This document shows positions 51,290 to 55,398 of a stretch of DNA of 55,398 nucleotides, piece by piece. Every line of letters starts with the position of its first letter. The first letter of the stretch is position 1. The translations under genes and the position numbers were made by a program. Origin of the DNA: Candidatus Kapaibacterium sp. (GTDB lineage: Bacteria; Bacteroidota; Ignavibacteria; Kapaibacteriales; UBA2268); assembly GCA_937995785.1 (NCBI GenBank), contig CALKJQ010000060.1, forward strand, positions 1 to 55,398, given 5' to 3'. Under the pieces are notes generated by a model. The model was not told the DNA's origin. It searched no databases and saw nothing but the letters and a program-made list of their open reading frames with translations.

Positions 51290-54200
51290 ATGTTTAAAAA
51301 ATTTACCAGTATCGTTCTTTCGTTACTGTTGGTTGCATTGTTTGCCAATAATGTAGCCCAAGCCGATGTGGACATCGAAAAGGTGCGTGCCACATTACCC
51401 AAGCTACTTGGTGCTAACAATGCCGGAACCGAATTCGTATTCGGATTCCACCCTTGCTGGGAGGAATTTGGCGCAAACAATGCTTTGCGTATCTATGTAT
51501 CCTCTCCTGTGGTTACTCAAGTAAGCCTCACTATTCCTTACTTTAGTCAAGAACCTTACTTAATTAAGACAACAAAACCCAACGACATCATCGAATTTGT
51601 GTTGGCACCCGCAGTTGGTCAGCCATATACTCGTGGTGGTGGCGGGCAAGTTGCAACACTGAAACCAACTCAAGTATGGCCAGGTCGTGGTATTATCCTA
51701 AAAGCCGATGCACCTATCATCGCCTATGGCGTAACACGCTATCAATACACTTCCGATGGTTTTTTGGCAGTTCCAACCCATGCGCTTAGCAAAGCATATA
51801 TTATTTCAGCTTACCGCGAAACTGCCAACTTTCAAAATCAATCCTTAACCCCTTATGCCGACATCATTGGTGTATTCGACAAAACAAGGGTAACATTCAA
51901 CATTGGTGGTAACAACGCAACGACGGTTAGAACAATCGACGATAAAAAGTGGAGACCATACGATGTGTTGAGAGCCGAACTCAATCGAGGTGACTTCTGG
52001 TTGATTGCATCAGAAGGACCACAATCCGATATTGGTGGTAGCTATGTTACCGCAAACAAGCCTATTGCAGTTCTATCTGGTTCGCACTGTGCTTACATAC
52101 CAACATCTGTCTCGGCTTGCGACTTTATTATTGAACAAGAATTGCCCGTAATTGCTTGGGGAAAGAAGTATCACGTTACTAATATCGTAGACAGAAAGAA
52201 AGCATCAGTTATTAGAATGTTTGCCAAAGAGCCAAATACTAGTTTTGTTCGTAACGGTGGTAATGAAATTGGGTATTTAACAATGAACTTCGGTATAGAA
52301 GGCGAAGGTTGGTTAGAAACTCGGCATGATCCTGATACGAATAGACCTGCTGTTATCACCTCCAATAAAGCTATCAACGTCGTTCAATACAACCAAGGTA
52401 TGAGCGATGACCAAGTTCCAAGTGACCCATTCCAATTAATGTTAACCCCCGAAGAACAATTCCAGAATGAAATAATTTTCAATACTCCAGGTATTCGCGG
52501 TGGTTATGGCTTCCGTAAGAATTATATTAACATTGTATATAAATCAGACTCAAGTGGTCAAATTCCCGATGACCTATTACTCGGCGAAGTGTTCCCAACA
52601 GGCGAAACAAAATGGACAAAAGTCCGCGATATTTCGGGAGCACCAGGTGCTATATTTCAAGATCCCGACCAATTCGATAAAAAAGAAAAGTATTACTCGA
52701 AAACCATTCCAATGCCTTATGATGCTGTATATCGATTAAATGTGAAGTCGCAAAAAATCGCTGCTTATGCCTATGGCTTTGCTGATTGGGACTCATATGG
52801 ATTTCCCACATCCATAGCATTAGCCGACTTGGAAAAACCAGACACACTCTGCCCTATACCCGTCTATCAAATCTTTTGTGATGGAGGTACATTCAATCCA
52901 AAGAACGGAAAGAATACAGGTATAGTTATGGATATGCCCGACGACGATACAATTAGAACCAACTTAGCGATTGTAATTTTCCATAGAAATGAAAGTTTCA
53001 ACTATTTGTTCGAATATGATGATTTTATTCCTGGCGAAACCAGAACAATTAAATGGTCGTTGAGAACAATTGATCCAAATCAAGATGCCCGTGCAATTAT
53101 AACTTTTGCAGACCGTGCTGGCAACGACACAACCATCAAAATTGATTACAATGCTATTAAGTTGTCGATTACTCCAAGAACATTCTACTATGGTAATATG
53201 AAAATTGGAGACTCGAAAACTCAAAACTTTGTTGTAAAGAATGACTCTAAAACAAGTGCTGCAGTACTAACAGAATTATCGTTGCAATCATTCAAATATT
53301 CACTTGAATCACAGGGATTTAAGTTAAACATTCCTGATGACTTTTTACTCGAACCATTACCTCCTGGACAAACAAGAGCTTTTAGTGCAACCTTTACGGC
53401 TACAAAAGAAGGTGAATTCCGTGATTCTATAGGTGTTGGTGATACTTGTTTCTATCAATTCAAGACATTGATAAGAGCAAGTGTGGGAACCCCAATCATC
53501 AATGTTACCGATGTTGATTTTGGCAAGAGAACCGTAGGTTTCAAAACAAGTCCAATGATTGCAACTATAACCAATACCGGCACAACATCATTAGCAATCA
53601 CAGGTTATCAAACTAATAAATTATCAGTATATACTCACGATTTGCCCGAAATTACTCCACAAAATCCATTGATTATCGATAAAGGTGGTTCATATCAATT
53701 CAATGTATGGTTCGAACCAAATGCAGTTCAAATTTTTAACGATGAAATTGTGTTTATAAGCGATGCGGGTACTAACATTGATAACGTATGTAAAATTGTA
53801 GGTGAAGGTATCGAACCAATGCTCGAAGCAACCGGTGATAATTGGGGAAGAAGACGCGTCCACTTAGCTCGCTACGACGAACCAACAAGTATATATAAAT
53901 TCACTCCATATCCGTCGCCTAATGGTGCTATACAATTGCGTAATGATGGTTCGAAAGATGTATCTATAAGCAAGATTAATATTATCGAAAATACTAATGG
54001 TGATGCATTCGAAATTATGGTTAATGGCAAATTAGAACCAATTACTAAATACATCAACAGCTTAGGTCAAATTAAAGACAAAGATGGCAAGTCAATTACA
54101 GTTATCGATAAGCAAGGAAGTCGCCATATTCCGGTTTACTTCCATCCAAAAACCGAAGGCGAACACAAGCTAGTATTAGAATACGAAAGTGATGCTCCCG

Positions 54201-55398
54201 TTAAACCAACATCAGTTTTAGAAGGTATTGGTATTTATCCAAAAATCTCGACTATAGATCTCGACTTCGGAACTAAAGTTATTGGAGATGCACCCGCAAA
54301 ACAAACATTGAGATATATCAACGAAATTTGGGATTATTCCGACCAAGTGGAAATAGCACAATTAGTAAACGTACCCAACGGAACAATAAGTGCTAAAATT
54401 GGAACTTACGGAACAGAAGGATTTAACTACAATGGTGATGCAATTCGTTTGGATATGGCCGGAATTGCCACATTCCCAGTGAAGTTGAACCCAGGTCAAT
54501 TCATTGAATTAGATTGCGAATTTGCTCCTTCGAAAACTGGCAACGCCCAAGCCGTATTAACCACTTTGAGTGATGCGGCCGCCGAAGCTCCTTCAAATTG
54601 GAAAGGTTTTGGCATAGCAGAAGGTCTGGAAATGGTTGAAGGTATAGAGCCTTATATTTGCTACAATACTACTGATGAAATCAAGGTATTGCTTCGAAAC
54701 ACAGGTTCAAGCGCGGTAAACGTCCTTGCAAACGAAGTTAAAATAATAAACGATCCTAACAATGTATTTGTTATCGACCGAGTAACTCGTGCTGATTTAT
54801 CACAAATTGACTACTCCAAAGACTTTGCACTTGCCTCGGGTGAGACAGTGAATATCTTCGTGAAATACATTCCTAAAACATGGAAACAAGTCAATATCCA
54901 AGAATTACATGAAGCAAAAGTACAAGTGAAAACAGATGCTGTTACACCATCATTAAAAACTTTAACTGAAGATGTTAAAGGTCGTGCTATTCACTTTACT
55001 CGTACAAGTGAGTCTAAGATAAATGGTCAAGTTCAAGTGATTGTTGACCCAGGTCAGGATCCAAAAGCTAAACCAATTACTTATTCCGTTTATATCAATC
55101 AAGGTACATTACTCGATGTAGCAAATCCAACTGAATTTACAGTAACAATGAAATACGAAAAGAACTTCTTGGCAATCCGCGAAGAAAACTCAAAACTTTT
55201 GATTAATGTTGGTGCTGATATGCCAGCTGGTTGGACTGTAAAAAATACAAAATTATCAATAGATAAAGCAACTAACGTCGAAACAGTAGTTATTGTTCTT
55301 ACTGGTATGACACCACTCAAAAAGGTAGAAAGAACTGAATTAGTTAAAGTGGAATTCATATCTTGGTTGCCTTGGTACACAAATGATCAAGGTCAAAT
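51290..55398 (+). CDS. Large exported protein with IgGFc-binding-like N-terminus and ASH repeats (partial, runs off window)
   Basis: Missing from the track because no stop is reached; about 1369 codons are open to the window edge. It starts MFKKFTSIVLSLLLVALFANNVAQA, a signal peptide, after an AAGGTG SD. Residues about 40-330 resemble the IgGFc-binding N-terminal domain (FVFGFHPCWEE; GDFWLIASEGPQSDIGGSYV, TANKPIAVLSGSHCAYIP, ACDFIIEQELPVIAWGKKY), a module common in marine and FCB surface proteins. From about 640 onward come ASPM-SPD2-Hydin (choice-of-anchor D-type) repeats (VTDVDFGKRTVGFKTS, ATITNTGTTSLAITG, STIDLDFGTKVIG). The missing C-terminus would be expected to carry a T9SS sorting domain, but this cannot be seen. 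Probably an adhesin or surface-layer protein; no enzyme motif. Confidence 0.9.
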   Translation, partial: MFKKFTSIVLSLLLVALFANNVAQADVDIEKVRATLPKLLGANNAGTEFVFGFHPCWEEFGANNALRIYVSSPVVTQVSLTIPYFSQEPYLIKTTKPNDIIEFVLAPAVGQPYTRGGGGQVATLKPTQVWPGRGIILKADAPIIAYGVTRYQYTSDGFLAVPTHALSKAYIISAYRETANFQNQSLTPYADIIGVFDKTRVTFNIGGNNATTVRTIDDKKWRPYDVLRAELNRGDFWLIASEGPQSDIGGSYVTANKPIAVLSGSHCAYIPTSVSACDFIIEQELPVIAWGKKYHVTNIVDRKKASVIRMFAKEPNTSFVRNGGNEIGYLTMNFGIEGEGWLETRHDPDTNRPAVITSNKAINVVQYNQGMSDDQVPSDPFQLMLTPEEQFQNEIIFNTPGIRGGYGFRKNYINIVYKSDSSGQIPDDLLLGEVFPTGETKWTKVRDISGAPGAIFQDPDQFDKKEKYYSKTIPMPYDAVYRLNVKSQKIAAYAYGFADWDSYGFPTSIALADLEKPDTLCPIPVYQIFCDGGTFNPKNGKNTGIVMDMPDDDTIRTNLAIVIFHRNESFNYLFEYDDFIPGETRTIKWSLRTIDPNQDARAIITFADRAGNDTTIKIDYNAIKLSITPRTFYYGNMKIGDSKTQNFVVKNDSKTSAAVLTELSLQSFKYSLESQGFKLNIPDDFLLEPLPPGQTRAFSATFTATKEGEFRDSIGVGDTCFYQFKTLIRASVGTPIINVTDVDFGKRTVGFKTSPMIATITNTGTTSLAITGYQTNKLSVYTHDLPEITPQNPLIIDKGGSYQFNVWFEPNAVQIFNDEIVFISDAGTNIDNVCKIVGEGIEPMLEATGDNWGRRRVHLARYDEPTSIYKFTPYPSPNGAIQLRNDGSKDVSISKINIIENTNGDAFEIMVNGKLEPITKYINSLGQIKDKDGKSITVIDKQGSRHIPVYFHPKTEGEHKLVLEYESDAPVKPTSVLEGIGIYPKISTIDLDFGTKVIGDAPAKQTLRYINEIWDYSDQVEIAQLVNVPNGTISAKIGTYGTEGFNYNGDAIRLDMAGIATFPVKLNPGQFIELDCEFAPSKTGNAQAVLTTLSDAAAEAPSNWKGFGIAEGLEMVEGIEPYICYNTTDEIKVLLRNTGSSAVNVLANEVKIINDPNNVFVIDRVTRADLSQIDYSKDFALASGETVNIFVKYIPKTWKQVNIQELHEAKVQVKTDAVTPSLKTLTEDVKGRAIHFTRTSESKINGQVQVIVDPGQDPKAKPITYSVYINQGTLLDVANPTEFTVTMKYEKNFLAIREENSKLLINVGADMPAGWTVKNTKLSIDKATNVETVVIVLTGMTPLKKVERTELVKVEFISWLPWYTNDQGQ

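Overview
The window is AT-rich DNA from a Gram-negative bacterium, most likely in the Bacteroidota/Chlorobiota (FCB) group. Evidence for this: two very large secreted proteins end in type IX secretion (T9SS) C-terminal sorting domains; there is a FadL-type porin followed by an SGNH lipoprotein; lipoproteins, LspA and outer-membrane genes are present; many genes lack a strong Shine-Dalgarno; and several start sites are preceded by Bacteroidota-like TTG/TTTG-N18-21-TAnnTTTG boxes. The IgGFc-binding/ASH-repeat protein, canonical mevalonate genes and low GC together suggest a deep-branching lineage such as Kapabacteria or Ignavibacteria-like bacteria. That placement is inference and needs a marker-gene tree. 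No tRNA, rRNA, CRISPR array or complete mobile element was seen.

Layout. 1-147: three G/C-rich hairpins and a 19-bp tandem repeat (REP/MITE-like). 215-6457: giant T9SS protein with two LamG domains and a dockerin-like segment. 6606-9161 (minus): tight operon queF-queD-nadA-nadC. 9210-17266 (minus): M28 peptidase, two small exported proteins, an SDR, a D-lactate-dehydrogenase-like FAD/Fe-S protein and a hemerythrin-PAS protein. 17405-22108 (minus): a second T9SS giant built of PKD-like and Ig-like repeats. 22415-26659: dihydrolipoyl dehydrogenase, a divergent methyltransferase, and an NSS sodium symporter with a 32-residue membrane ORF that is absent from the ORF track. 26778-29377 (plus): FadL-like porin and SGNH lipoprotein. 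29472-30538: a small phage-like regulatory island (Mor-like activator, unknown partner, divergent truncated CI-like repressor). 30498-37096 (minus): atypical SDR, purH, lipoprotein, biotin carrier plus carboxyltransferase, RluD-type pseudouridine synthase and lspA. 37195-40844 (plus): lamin-tail secreted protein, CBS protein, YifB/ComM ATPase and VanX-type dipeptidase. 40957-47197 (plus): ruvB, a cupin and a lower mevalonate operon (mvaD, mvaK2, HMG-CoA reductase fused to mevalonate kinase, idi). 47268-51030 (plus): glycosyltransferase, HAD phosphatase and ClC channel. 51290 to the end: a large exported IgGFc-binding/ASH protein cut off by the window edge and missing from the ORF track.

How it fits together. 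The mevalonate operon carries HMG-CoA reduction, both mevalonate kinase steps, decarboxylation and IPP/DMAPP isomerisation, so it supplies isoprenoid units; HMG-CoA synthase is not in the window. The most distinctive finding is the continuous 746-residue ORF joining a class II HMG-CoA reductase to mevalonate kinase, two consecutive steps. The next is a pair of same-frame TAA-TTG gene junctions (mvaD/mvaK2 and HAD/ClC). The small NSS partner ORF and the phage-like switch at 29.5-30.5 kb are the other items most worth following up.
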